DNA from: Altererythrobacter sp. Root672
GTDB lineage: Bacteria; Pseudomonadota; Alphaproteobacteria; Sphingomonadales; Sphingomonadaceae
Length of the DNA: 64,000 bases
NCBI RefSeq assembly: GCF_001427865.1
Contig: NZ_LMHH01000001.1
Span: forward strand, 434,001 to 498,000
Direction: 5' to 3'
Made by a program: the position numbers and the translations under genes. Under the pieces are notes generated by a model. The model was not told the DNA's origin, searched no databases, and was given only the letters and a program-made list of their open reading frames with translations. Positions 9,381-18,068 of this stretch are shown here, one piece after another (positions within the stretch are counted from its first letter, which is position 1; each line of letters opens with the position of its first letter).

Positions 9381-10712
9381 TCAGGCGGCTTGGCTGGCCG
9401 CACGTTGCACGAGCACGGCGGCAAGCGAATTCGGTCCCGCCTGGATCAGGTCGACCTCGACCACGTCGCCGATGGCGGCTTCGCCTTCGAAGTGCACCGA
9501 TTGCAGCCAAGGGGACTTGCCGAGCCACTGGCCGGGCTTCTTGCCCTTGCGCTCCACCAGGACCTGGCAGCGCTTGCCGATGCTGGCTTCATTGAAGGCT
9601 AGCTGGTCGCGGTTGATGGCCGCCTGCAGGCGCTGGAGACGCTCGTCCATCACTTCGCCCGGAACCTGGCCGTCCATCGTCGCAGCGGGAGTGCCGGGGC
9701 GGGGCGAGTACTTGAAACTGAACGCCTGAGCATAGCCTACCGCGTCGACCAGTCGCAGGGTCTCTTCGAATTCCGCATCGGTCTCGCCCGGAAAGCCGAC
9801 GATGAAGTCGCCGCTCAAAGCCAGGTCGGGACGGGCAGCGCGGAAGCGATCAAGCAGGCGGAGATAGCTGTCGGCGGTGTGGCTGCGGTTCATGGCCTTG
9901 AGCACGCGGTCGCTGCCACTCTGCACGGGCAAGTGCAGGTATGGCATCAACTTCTCGATCTCCGCATGCGCGCGGATGAGCCCCTCGGTCACGTCGTTGG
10001 GATGGCTTGTCGTGTAGCGAATTCGCCGCAGTTCCGGGATCTTGGCGAGTTCTTTTAGCAGGCCATCGAAGCCGACCTCATCAACGGCCCAGGCATTGAC
10101 GTTCTGCCCAAGCAGAGTGATCTCGCGCGCGCCATGTTCGACCAGGGTCTCCGCTTCGCGCAGCAAATCGCTGAACGGTCGGGAGATTTCTGCTCCGCGC
10201 GTGTAGGGCACGACGCAGTAGGTGCAGAACTTGTCGCACCCTTCCTGAATCGTCAGGAACGCGCTCGGTCCCACGCGCCGCCGCGCGGGGAGGGCGGCGA
10301 ACTTGGCGTCAGCCGGCATGTCGGTGTCAGAGGCTCGCTTGCCCTCGACCACCTGCTCGATCATCGCGGGAAGGCGGTGATAGGCCTGCGGTCCGACCAC
10401 CAGGCCGACAGCCGGCGCGCGGGCCATGATCTCTTCGCCCTCGGCCTGTGCGACACAGCCCGCGACGGCGATCATCGGCGGAGTATCACCGCCGGCTTTC
10501 ACCAAGCGGCCGATGTCCGAATAGACCTTCTCGGCGGCCTTTTCGCGGATGTGGCAGGTGTTGAGCACGACGAGGTCCGCTTCCGTACCCTCGGGCGCGG
10601 CGCGCATGCCTTGCTCGGCCAGGAGTTCGGCCATGCGTTCGCCGTCGTAGACGTTCATCTGGCAGCCGAAGCTTTTGACCCTGAAGGTCTCCGGGGCGCG
10701 GGTCTGTCGCAT
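9381..10712 (-). CDS. miaB: tRNA-2-methylthio-N6-dimethylallyladenosine synthase MiaB
   Basis: 443-residue radical-SAM methylthiotransferase that converts i6A37 to ms2i6A37 in tRNAs reading UNN codons. The N-terminal UPF0004 domain has the auxiliary-cluster cysteines C17, C53 and C86. The radical-SAM CxxxCxxC is C159-C163-C166 (GCDKFCTYC), and a TRAM domain covers about 370-440. Eleven bp downstream of plsC and probably in its operon. Confidence 0.96.
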   Translation of the reverse strand: MRQTRAPETFRVKSFGCQMNVYDGERMAELLAEQGMRAAPEGTEADLVVLNTCHIREKAAEKVYSDIGRLVKAGGDTPPMIAVAGCVAQAEGEEIMARAPAVGLVVGPQAYHRLPAMIEQVVEGKRASDTDMPADAKFAALPARRRVGPSAFLTIQEGCDKFCTYCVVPYTRGAEISRPFSDLLREAETLVEHGAREITLLGQNVNAWAVDEVGFDGLLKELAKIPELRRIRYTTSHPNDVTEGLIRAHAEIEKLMPYLHLPVQSGSDRVLKAMNRSHTADSYLRLLDRFRAARPDLALSGDFIVGFPGETDAEFEETLRLVDAVGYAQAFSFKYSPRPGTPAATMDGQVPGEVMDERLQRLQAAINRDQLAFNEASIGKRCQVLVERKGKKPGQWLGKSPWLQSVHFEGEAAIGDVVEVDLIQAGPNSLAAVLVQRAASQAA

Positions 10713-10723
10713 GGGCTGGCCCC

Positions 10724-11464
10724 TTAAGGGATTTGCGCGGCGAGTGGAAGGCGCAAGGCCTGCGCGATGGCCTGCTGGGCCGCAGCGGTCATGGTCTTCC
10801 GGTTGGCCAGCGCCTCGCCCGATAGCGGCTCGAGGAAGCGAATGGTCAGTTCGATCCGCCCCGGGCGCGACAGGATCCGGCGCACGTTGGCCATGCCCGG
10901 CTCGTCGCCGAACCAGGAAATTTCGGCAGCGTCGGAGTAGTCGAGCGCTACCGGCTGGATCGGAACCTGGCCCGCCAGCGGCTCGACGGCCGAAAGCAGC
11001 GAACTTCGGAACGGCAGCAAGGCGGTTCCGTCGTCAGTGGTCCCTTCGGGAAAGATCACCAACGGCCGATCGGAGAGGGCGGCCCGCACCTGCTCTACCT
11101 GGCCGGCCACCGAACCTCGGCGATCGCGGGTGATGAAGACCGTATCGTTCTGATCGCACAGCCACTTGAGCCCGCCGTGTACCGCAAGTCCGCTATGGGC
11201 CACGAAGATCGCTCGGCTGGTCTTGGCGAGGGCGAGAATGTCGAGCCAGCTTATGTGGTTCGCAAGAAACAGGGCCCCCTGGCGCGGAACGCCTTCGGTG
11301 CGAATGCGCAGGCCCGCCACGCGGCCCATCAGGCCGAGGAAGATCGGAGGTACGGCGTCCCGTCTCCAGACCAGCGATACCAGCACATGGAGGGGAACGA
11401 TGGTCAGGAAGACGAGCAGGATGCCCAGCCACCTGACACCGCTACGAACGAAAACCAGCCTCAA
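10724..11464 (-). CDS. plsC: 1-acyl-sn-glycerol-3-phosphate acyltransferase (PlsC family)
   Basis: 246 residues; acylates lysophosphatidic acid in phospholipid synthesis. N-terminal membrane helix (about 8-33). The acyltransferase motif H-x4-D is NHISWLD (about 70-76), and FPEGTT (about 138) is the second conserved block. The start appears to be TTG overlapping the fur stop as TTGA, a 4-nt coupling. No better ATG lies before the helix. Confidence 0.9.
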   Translation of the reverse strand: MRLVFVRSGVRWLGILLVFLTIVPLHVLVSLVWRRDAVPPIFLGLMGRVAGLRIRTEGVPRQGALFLANHISWLDILALAKTSRAIFVAHSGLAVHGGLKWLCDQNDTVFITRDRRGSVAGQVEQVRAALSDRPLVIFPEGTTDDGTALLPFRSSLLSAVEPLAGQVPIQPVALDYSDAAEISWFGDEPGMANVRRILSRPGRIELTIRFLEPLSGEALANRKTMTAAAQQAIAQALRLPLAAQIP

Positions 11465-11883
11465 TCCTCGCGGTCGATGCGGACGCCGTACAATTCCATG
11501 CGATGGTCGACGAGCCGGTAGCCGAGCTTCTCCGCGATCACTTTCTGCAGCGCTTCGAGCTCAGGATCGACGAATTCGACGACCTTCCCTGTCTCGACAT
11601 CGATCAGATGGTCGTGATGCGCTTCCGGGGCGGCTTCGTAGCGTGCCCTGCCGTCACCAAAGTCATGGCGATCGAGGATGCCCGCTTCTTCGAACAGGCG
11701 CACGGTGCGGTATACGGTGGCGATGGAAATCTTCGGATCGATCGAAGACGCGCGCTCGTGAAGAGCTTCGACGTCTGGATGATCCTCAGCCTCGGAAAGA
11801 ACGCGGGCGATAACGCGCCGCTGCTCGGTAATCCGGAGGCCTCTCTCAGCACACAGCGCTTCTAGATCTATCGGTTGATGCAA
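11461..11883 (-). CDS. fur: Fur-family metalloregulator
   Basis: 140 residues. Winged-helix domain (about 10-80; PKISIATVYRTVRLFEEAGI) and a C-terminal dimerisation domain with the histidine-rich metal site EAHHDH (about 91-96). The paired CxxC motifs for structural zinc seen in E. coli Fur are absent, as in many alphaproteobacterial Fur/Mur proteins, so Fur versus Mur (Mn) cannot be decided here. TTG start (LHQPID...) behind AGAGGCG. Coupled to plsC. Confidence 0.88.
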   Translation of the reverse strand: MHQPIDLEALCAERGLRITEQRRVIARVLSEAEDHPDVEALHERASSIDPKISIATVYRTVRLFEEAGILDRHDFGDGRARYEAAPEAHHDHLIDVETGKVVEFVDPELEALQKVIAEKLGYRLVDHRMELYGVRIDRED

Positions 11884-11968
11884 GGTTCGCCTCTAAGCCA
11901 CGACTGTCTGGGCAGTCGGCCCCGCCACTATGGAAGCAGCGAGGCCCTTTTTCAACCGCCGGACGAAA

Positions 11969-12409
11969 TCAGGCGACGACCTTTTTCCGCCGTCCGCGAC
12001 GCTGGCCGGGCTTGCGGCCGAGGCCGATTTCCTTGGCGAGCACGCGACGCTTTTCCGCATAGTCGGGCGCGACCATCGGATAGTCGGCCGGCAGGTTCCA
12101 GCGTGCGCGATATTCGGCGGGGGTAAGCCCGTGATCCGTCATCAGGTGGCGCTTGAGCATCTTCATCTTCTTGCCGTCTTCCAGGCAAACCAGATGATCG
12201 GCCTTTACCGAAGCGCGAACCGAAACAGCCGGCTGCAGCTTTTCTTCGGGCTGCGGCGCCGAACCAAGACTTGCGAGCGCACCATAGACATTCTGGATCA
12301 GAGCAGGGACATCATCGACTGAAACGCTGTTGTTGCTCACATGCGCTGCAACGATGTCAGACGTGAGAGTGATAAGCGTCTCGGAGAGATCGCTTTCGAT
12401 TGTAGCCAT
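11969..12409 (-). CDS. mucR: MucR/Ros-family zinc-finger transcriptional regulator
   Basis: 146 residues. N-terminal oligomerisation region (about 1-60), then the Ros/MucR DNA-binding fold with LVCLEDGKKMKMLKRHL and HGLTPAEYRARWNLP, ending in a basic tail (RKPGQRRGRRKK). The usual C-x2-C is C-x2-D here, a variant known in rhizobial Ros/MucR homologues. The family has global H-NS-like roles in exopolysaccharide synthesis, motility and the cell cycle. The 146-bp upstream gap suggests its own promoter. Confidence 0.93.
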   Translation of the reverse strand: MATIESDLSETLITLTSDIVAAHVSNNSVSVDDVPALIQNVYGALASLGSAPQPEEKLQPAVSVRASVKADHLVCLEDGKKMKMLKRHLMTDHGLTPAEYRARWNLPADYPMVAPDYAEKRRVLAKEIGLGRKPGQRRGRRKKVVA

Positions 12410-12468
12410 GGGGAATCCTTCTTCGCGACTCGTCTCTATTGCCGCAAATTTGTCATGTGCGGAGACGG

Positions 12469-12493
12469 AGGGGCACTTGCCCCTTCCGAAGGT
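12469..12493. promoter_or_regulatory. Palindromes in the mucR upstream region
   Basis: AGGGGCA-CT-TGCCCCT (12469-12484) is a perfect 7-bp inverted repeat, followed by CCTTCCGAAGG (12483-12493). They lie in the 146-bp gap between rimI and mucR. They could form a weak rimI terminator (no U-tract) or a regulatory element for mucR; the sequence does not decide. Confidence 0.35.
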
Positions 12494-12555
12494 CGTTTAC
12501 AAGAGTGGGAGTCGAAAATTCTTGACCGTTTTAGTTGAAGTCTTCGCCGATTGCG

Positions 12556-13014
12556 TCATTTTTTGTGGAGTACGAAGGTAATCGCATCGAGAGGTGTTCC
12601 CATCCCGCGGCGGTAATAGTGCTTTCGGCGGCCGACATTGTCGAAGCCGTACTTTCGATAGAGTGATTCGGCCGAATTGCCGTCGCGCATTTCAAGAAAC
12701 AACCGAACCGCGCCACGGTCTTGAGCCGTTTCGATAAAGCGCTGCATCAGGATCGAACCGATGCCTTTGCCTTGGTGGGCGGGGTCGACGGCGATCAGTA
12801 GCAATTCTTCTTCGTCCGCTGCGCCGCGAGATAGTGCAAAACCGGCCGCCTGCTGGCCCTCTTGCGGGTCGGAGCCGTCGATGCCTGCAAGCAAGTAGTA
12901 CGTATTGGGCATGACCAACGCATCGCCAACTTGGCCGCGGCTCCAGGCCTCGCCGTATGCGGGGTCAAAAGCCGCATCCATCACGTGCATTATTCGATCG
13001 AGGTCGTCGATCAT
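12556..13014 (-). CDS. rimI: Ribosomal-protein-alanine N-acetyltransferase RimI
   Basis: 152-residue GNAT acetyltransferase. Acetyl-CoA-binding motif VDPAHQGKGIGSILM (about 76-90) and the C-terminal NSAESLYRKYGFDNVGRRKHYY, typical of RimI, which acetylates the N-terminus of S18. ATG overlaps the tsaB stop by 4 nt. The pairing with tsaB is a conserved bacterial arrangement that supports the name. Confidence 0.92.
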   Translation of the reverse strand: MIDDLDRIMHVMDAAFDPAYGEAWSRGQVGDALVMPNTYYLLAGIDGSDPQEGQQAAGFALSRGAADEEELLLIAVDPAHQGKGIGSILMQRFIETAQDRGAVRLFLEMRDGNSAESLYRKYGFDNVGRRKHYYRRGMGTPLDAITFVLHKK

Positions 13015-13628
13015 GTGGTGCTCTGGGGAAGTCGAGCGTCGGGCGGGCGACCGTAGAGTGGCGCAAGAGTTGACGTGAACAACGCAGTCGGAAGCAGCAA
13101 AAGGCTGCGCGCGTCGGGCAGTAACGGTCGCGCATCGCCATCCCCGCGCAATTCGACAAGCGCTTCAGACTGATTGCCGGCGACTGACGGATGGCGAGCA
13201 AACAAGGCAGCCTTTTCGGGAGTCAGCGAGACCAGTTCATCTTCCGGTCGCCCGGATCCGTCGAAGTTTTGCACGAACCATTCGCCGTGTCCGCCTGTCG
13301 TGCAGACGGTGACAGGACCGGGCCTTTGCTGTTGGGCCATTGCTGCGATCAAGGCGAGGGTTGGATAGCCAGAAACGTCTGCGCCCCATGCGAGACCCAG
13401 GGCCCGTGCCGCCGCAAGCCCGATGCGGACGCCGGTAAAGCTTCCCGGGCCTAGCGAGACGACTACGCGGTCGGCCCGACCTTTGCCGGGAAGCGCGGAG
13501 ATCATCGGTACCAGCCGCTCGACATGGCCGCGGCCAATTGTCTCGTACGAACCTTCCAATAGCTCGCCGTCTTCGAACAACGCCGCCGAACAGGCTTCCG
13601 TTGCGCTATCGATCGCCAGGGTCAGCAC
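13011..13628 (-). CDS. tsaB: tRNA threonylcarbamoyladenosine biosynthesis protein TsaB
   Basis: 205 residues, ASKHA-fold partner of TsaD in t6A37 synthesis. Diagnostic features are LAIDSATEACSAALF at the N-terminus and SLGPGSFTGVRIGLAAARALG at about residues 57-77. GTG start. Coupled downstream to rimI, and preceded 11 bp upstream by the nitroreductase gene. Confidence 0.93.
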   Translation of the reverse strand: MLTLAIDSATEACSAALFEDGELLEGSYETIGRGHVERLVPMISALPGKGRADRVVVSLGPGSFTGVRIGLAAARALGLAWGADVSGYPTLALIAAMAQQQRPGPVTVCTTGGHGEWFVQNFDGSGRPEDELVSLTPEKAALFARHPSVAGNQSEALVELRGDGDARPLLPDARSLLLLPTALFTSTLAPLYGRPPDARLPQSTT

Positions 13629-13639
13629 GGTCGACCTTG

Positions 13640-14233
13640 TCAGAGCAGGCGATTGAAGGTGTCGAAGTCCGGCCGGGGGCCGCGTGGACGCAGGCTGTCC
13701 CTGTCACCGTAACCGATCGCGCAGATGAAGTTCGACTTCCAATGCGGCTCTTCGGCGAAGAACTCGGCGTCGACCGCGGCATTGTCGAACCCCGACATCG
13801 GTCCGCAATCGAGCCCGAGCGAACGGGCCGCGAGGATCAGATAGGCCCCTTGCAGCGTGGAATTACGGAAGGCTGAAGTCTCGCGCGCGGCGGCATCGCC
13901 GGTGAACCAGCTGCGCGCATCGGTGTGCGGGAACAGCCACGGCAAGTGCTCGTGAAACTCCAGGTCCATGCCGACGATAACGCAGACCGGAGCGCTGCGG
14001 ATCTTGTCTTTGTTGCCGGCAGAGGAGAGCTCAGCCAGCCGGTCACGCGAAGCCTGCGATTTGCACCAGATCAGCCGAACCGGCTGCTGATTGGCCGAGG
14101 TCGGCCCCATCTTCACCAGGTCCCAGATCGCGTGGATCTGTTCATCGCTTACATCGCGGTCGAGGAATTTGCTGAAGCTTCGGGCTTCGCCGAAGATCTG
14201 ATCCAGTGCGGCGTCGTCGAGCGGCGCGGGCAT
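13640..14233 (-). CDS. Malonic semialdehyde reductase-like nitroreductase (RutE type)
   Basis: 197 residues, FMN-dependent nitroreductase fold. KMGPTSANQQPVRLIW is the phosphate/FMN-binding segment, and GLDCGPMSGFDNAAVDAEFF is the RutE/YdfG-like signature for the 3-hydroxypropionate dehydrogenase/malonic semialdehyde reductase group. The ATG at 14233 overlaps the nfuA stop as TGATG. No other rut genes are nearby, so a general reductase role is as likely as pyrimidine catabolism. Confidence 0.82.
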   Translation of the reverse strand: MPAPLDDAALDQIFGEARSFSKFLDRDVSDEQIHAIWDLVKMGPTSANQQPVRLIWCKSQASRDRLAELSSAGNKDKIRSAPVCVIVGMDLEFHEHLPWLFPHTDARSWFTGDAAARETSAFRNSTLQGAYLILAARSLGLDCGPMSGFDNAAVDAEFFAEEPHWKSNFICAIGYGDRDSLRPRGPRPDFDTFNRLL

Positions 14234-14808
14234 CACGCGGCCCGGACTTCGGTCACCTCGGGCACGTAATGCTTGAGCAGGCCTTCGATCCCGTTCTTGA
14301 GCGTAGCGGTCGAGCTGGGGCAGCCAGAGCACGCGCCCTGCATGGCCAGGTACACTACGCCATCACGGAAGCCGCGGTAGCGGATGTCACCGCCGTCGTT
14401 GGCGACGGCCGGGCGTACGCGAGTCTCGATCAGTTCCTTGATCTGGTCGATGACCTCGGCGTCGGCCGGATCGTCTTCCATCGCGTCTTCATCGCTGGGT
14501 ACGGCGATATCCGCGGCGCTTCCACTCATGAACAGCGGAGCCTGGCTGACGAAATGGTCGAGGAGCACGGCAACGACTTGCGGCTTGAGGGCCGACCAGT
14601 CAGCTCCGGGTGCAGCGGTCACCGACACGAAGTCCTGTCCGAAGAACACGCCGGTCACTTCGCCGGTATCGAACAGGGCCTGCGCCAGCGGGCTCGCCTC
14701 AGCGTCTTCGGGCGAAGCGAAATCGCGAGTGCCCGAGGGCATGACGCGCTGGCCGGGGAGGAACTTCAGCGTCGCCGGATTGGGCGTGGTTTCGGTCTCG
14801 ATGAACAT
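14233..14808 (-). CDS. nfuA: NfuA-like Fe-S cluster carrier (NifU family)
   Basis: 191 residues. N-terminal Nfu_N domain (about 1-88; MFIETETTPNPATLKFLPG is characteristic) and a C-terminal NifU domain with the cluster-ligating CxxC in GACSGCPSS (about 159-167). Delivers Fe-S clusters, plausibly to MiaB downstream. First gene of the minus-strand block, divergent from the M16 protease across 232 bp. Confidence 0.94.
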   Translation of the reverse strand: MFIETETTPNPATLKFLPGQRVMPSGTRDFASPEDAEASPLAQALFDTGEVTGVFFGQDFVSVTAAPGADWSALKPQVVAVLLDHFVSQAPLFMSGSAADIAVPSDEDAMEDDPADAEVIDQIKELIETRVRPAVANDGGDIRYRGFRDGVVYLAMQGACSGCPSSTATLKNGIEGLLKHYVPEVTEVRAA

Positions 14809-15040
14809 GGCCGCGATGTAGGGAGTCGGCGTGCCGCTAGCAAGCTTGGGTGAGTGCTAGACCAAGGGCATTTATTTACGTCCGACAACTCGCGCTTCGA
14901 CCCGTACTCCGGCGAGGGGGTGAAAAGACCTAGGGCAATTCCCCACTTGTAGGAAAGGGAACAATGTCCAACTCCTCCGTTATGAGGATCATGACCGCTA
15001 TTCACTGTCCCTTCATCCCACGCGGGCCTATTTCCCGGCC

Positions 15041-17986
15041 ATGACATTTTCGCTGCGCGCGATGCGCGCCTTTTCCCCGCTTCTGCTGCTGGCTTCGGTC
15101 CCCCTTGCTGCGCAACAGGCCCCCGTCGCTATCGCACCTGCTGCTGCCGACACCGCGCAGCCGCGGTACACCCAGCCGGACGATCCGTGGATCTATCGCG
15201 GTACCGATATTCCGGTCGACAAGGAGTGGTTGTTCGGGGAGCTGCCGAACGGGGTACGCTATGCGGTTCGCCGGAACGGTGTTCCGCCGGGCCAGGTGTC
15301 GATGCGAATTCGCGTCGACGCGGGTTCGCTGCACGAAAACACTTCTGAACAGGGCTTCGCGCACCTGATCGAGCACCTCGTCTTCCGTGAATCCAAATAT
15401 CTCAAGAACGCAGAGGCGATTCCGCACTTCCAGCGCCTCGGGGCGAGCCTGGGCAATGACACCAATGCGATCACCAGCCCGACGCAGACGGTCTATCAGC
15501 TCGACCTGCCCAACGCCCAAGGCCCTGTCCTGGACGAGAGCATTCGCCTGTTTGCCGGCATGATCCGCGAGCCGAAGCTGAGCGCGTCAAACCTTTCGGC
15601 CGAAGTGCCGATCGTGCTTGCAGAGCGGCGGGAGCGGAATGGTCCCGAACGGCGCATTGCCGAGGCAACCCGTGAAGTGCTGTTCGCCGGGCAACGCCTC
15701 TCCGAACGCAACCCGATCGGCCAGGTCGAAACGCTGCAGGCCGCCACTCCGCAGGCCGTGCAGGCGTTCCACAAGCGCTGGTATCGCCCGGACAAGACCG
15801 TGGTGGTCATCGTCGGCGATGCCAATCCGTTGCGGTTGGCGGCGCTGGTCGAAGAGAACTTCGGCGACTGGAAGGCACCGGGCCAGCCTACGCCTGATCC
15901 CGATTTCGGCGTTCCCGCTGCCCCTGCCGGGGCCGATCCGACCAATCCAGTGGGCGAGACCCGTGTACTGGTGGAACCGGGCCAACCCCGCTCGCTGACT
16001 TATGCAGTCATGCGTCCGTGGCACCAGGTGACCGACAACATCGAATACAACCGCGGCCTGTTGATTGACTCGATTGCCGAGGCGATCGTCAACCGCCGGT
16101 TGGAGACCGCCGCGCGAGCGGGTGGAAGCTACCTCTACGCCGGGGTCGAGAACGAGAAGACCAGCCGGTCGGCCGACGCCACTTATGTCTCGGTCGCGCC
16201 GCTCACCTCGGACTGGCAGGCCGCACTAACCGATGTACGGGCGGTGATTGCCGATGCCATCGCCACTCCGCCGAGCCAGGCGGAGATCGATCGCGAACTG
16301 TCCGAATACGACGTTATCTTCGCCAACATGGTCGAACAGCGCCGGATTCAGGCCGGCTCCAAGCTGGCCGATGACATCGTCAACGCGGTCGACATTCGCG
16401 AGGCCGTGGCCGCGCCGGAAACGATCCTCGAAGTGTTCCGCTCGATGCGCGACCGCTTCACTCCGCAAGCTGTGCACGAACATACGCGCGACTTGTTCGA
16501 AGGCGTCGTCGTGCGCTCCTTGTACCTCACGCCTGAAACCGGCGAGGCTGATGCCGCGGGTTTGCGGACCGCGATGCTCGCCAAAGTCGACGGCAATGGC
16601 AACGAACGGGCATCCGCCGAAGCGATTTCCTTCGCCGACTTGCCGCCGATCGGAGAACCGGTGGCGCCGTCGGTCCGCGGGCCGCTTGGTGTATTCGATT
16701 CGACTTACATCGATGATGTCGAAGGCATCGCCTTCCCGAACGGCGTCCGCGCTTTGCTCTGGCCGACGGCCAACGAGCCGGGTCGTGCCACGGTCCGGGT
16801 GCGCTTTGGCGGCGGCCTGCAGGCCTTCAAGCCGGAGGAAGGCGCCTACGTCCAACTCGGCCAACTCGCGTTGGTGGGATCCGGACAGGGTTCGCTGGGC
16901 CAGAACGAGCTCGAACTTCTCGCTGCGGGGCGCAAGTTCAGCTTCGACTTCCGGATCGAGGAAGGGTCCTTCGTCTTCGAGGGTCTGACTAGGGCCGAGG
17001 ACGTCGCCGACCAGCTCTACCTGTTCGCGTCGAAGCTTGCCTCGCCGCGCTGGGATGCCGCGCCGGTGGAGCGGGCGAAGGCCAGCATGCTGCTCTCCTA
17101 TGGCACTTACGGCGGCAACCCGAGCGGCGTGATCAATCGCGACCTCGAATGGCTGCTCAATGACAAGGATCCGCGTTACCAGACGCCCGACGCGGCCATG
17201 CTCCAGACCGCTACGCCCGAAGGCTTCAAGCAGGTCTGGTCGCGGCTGCTGGCTCAGGGGCCGATCGAAGTCGACGTGTTCGGCGATTTCAAGCGCGATG
17301 AAGTGGTCGAAGCGCTCTCGCGCACGTTCGGCGCGCTTCCGCCGCGCGAAGCCGTGTCGCCGACAATGCTCGCGAGCACACCTGGCTTCCCCGAAGCGAA
17401 CAAGGATCCGGTGATCTTGACCCATCGCGGCGAGCCGGACCAGGCTGCGGCGGTGATCGCTTGGCCCACCGGGGGCGGTTCGGCTGGATTGCCCGAAAGC
17501 CGAAAGCTGGAAGTGCTCGCCGAACTCTTCTCCAATCGCCTGATGGACGAGATGCGCGAAAGGGCAGGGGCCAGCTATTCGCCCTACGTTGGTTCCAGCT
17601 GGCCGCTCGATGTGCAGAGTGGCGGACGTATTCTGGCGCTGGCACAATTGCCGCCGGAACAAGTGCAGGCCTTCTTTAACGCCGCGGACGAGATCGCCAA
17701 GGACCTGGCCACCACTGGCCCGACTGCCGACGAGATCGCCCGAGTGAAGGAACCCAAGCTCCAGCTGCTCAACCGCATCCAGACCGGTCACACGTTCTGG
17801 CTCAGCCAGCTCTCGGGCTCCGCGTTCGATCCCAATCGGCGCGAGTATCTCGGCTCTCTGATGCGCGACTACACGGAGGTCACTCCTGAGGAAATTCGCG
17901 CCTTGGCTGCCCGCTACTTCGGCAACTACAGCGGTTTCCGTCTTGCGGTCCTGCCGGAGAACGGAGCGCCTTCCACCGGGCGCTAA
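15041..17986 (+). CDS. M16-family zinc metalloprotease, exported
   Basis: 981 residues, the two-lobed (four-domain) pitrilysin/PqqL-like length. Signal peptide about 1-25 (FSPLLLLASVPLAAQQ), so periplasmic. The inverted zinc motif H-x-x-E-H is H108-L-I-E-H112, with the distal Glu expected in the EVPIVLAERRER helix region. A second, catalytically inactive M16 half covers about 530-970. Preceded by 232 bp with no other gene and followed by a hairpin. The substrate is probably peptides or misfolded exported proteins. Confidence 0.92.
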   Translation: MTFSLRAMRAFSPLLLLASVPLAAQQAPVAIAPAAADTAQPRYTQPDDPWIYRGTDIPVDKEWLFGELPNGVRYAVRRNGVPPGQVSMRIRVDAGSLHENTSEQGFAHLIEHLVFRESKYLKNAEAIPHFQRLGASLGNDTNAITSPTQTVYQLDLPNAQGPVLDESIRLFAGMIREPKLSASNLSAEVPIVLAERRERNGPERRIAEATREVLFAGQRLSERNPIGQVETLQAATPQAVQAFHKRWYRPDKTVVVIVGDANPLRLAALVEENFGDWKAPGQPTPDPDFGVPAAPAGADPTNPVGETRVLVEPGQPRSLTYAVMRPWHQVTDNIEYNRGLLIDSIAEAIVNRRLETAARAGGSYLYAGVENEKTSRSADATYVSVAPLTSDWQAALTDVRAVIADAIATPPSQAEIDRELSEYDVIFANMVEQRRIQAGSKLADDIVNAVDIREAVAAPETILEVFRSMRDRFTPQAVHEHTRDLFEGVVVRSLYLTPETGEADAAGLRTAMLAKVDGNGNERASAEAISFADLPPIGEPVAPSVRGPLGVFDSTYIDDVEGIAFPNGVRALLWPTANEPGRATVRVRFGGGLQAFKPEEGAYVQLGQLALVGSGQGSLGQNELELLAAGRKFSFDFRIEEGSFVFEGLTRAEDVADQLYLFASKLASPRWDAAPVERAKASMLLSYGTYGGNPSGVINRDLEWLLNDKDPRYQTPDAAMLQTATPEGFKQVWSRLLAQGPIEVDVFGDFKRDEVVEALSRTFGALPPREAVSPTMLASTPGFPEANKDPVILTHRGEPDQAAAVIAWPTGGGSAGLPESRKLEVLAELFSNRLMDEMRERAGASYSPYVGSSWPLDVQSGGRILALAQLPPEQVQAFFNAADEIAKDLATTGPTADEIARVKEPKLQLLNRIQTGHTFWLSQLSGSAFDPNRREYLGSLMRDYTEVTPEEIRALAARYFGNYSGFRLAVLPENGAPSTGR

Positions 17987-18014
17987 GGCGATTGCACATG
18001 TAACATTTGCAAGC

Positions 18015-18044
18015 AGGGCCGGCGGAGCGTAGTTGCCCGGCCCT
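18015..18044. terminator. Hairpin between the M16 protease and DAHP synthase genes
   Basis: 8-bp stem AGGGCCGG / CCGGCCCT with a 14-nt loop, 29 bp after the protease stop. There is no U-tract, so it may be a processing or attenuation hairpin rather than an intrinsic terminator. Confidence 0.4.
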
Positions 18045-18068
18045 CCTAGGATTAGCTGGAATTTCGAC

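Noticed and set aside
16226-17791. 521-codon minus-strand frame inside the M16 protease
   Set aside because: Antisense shadow; the plus strand codes for an intact two-lobed M16 protease across the same region.
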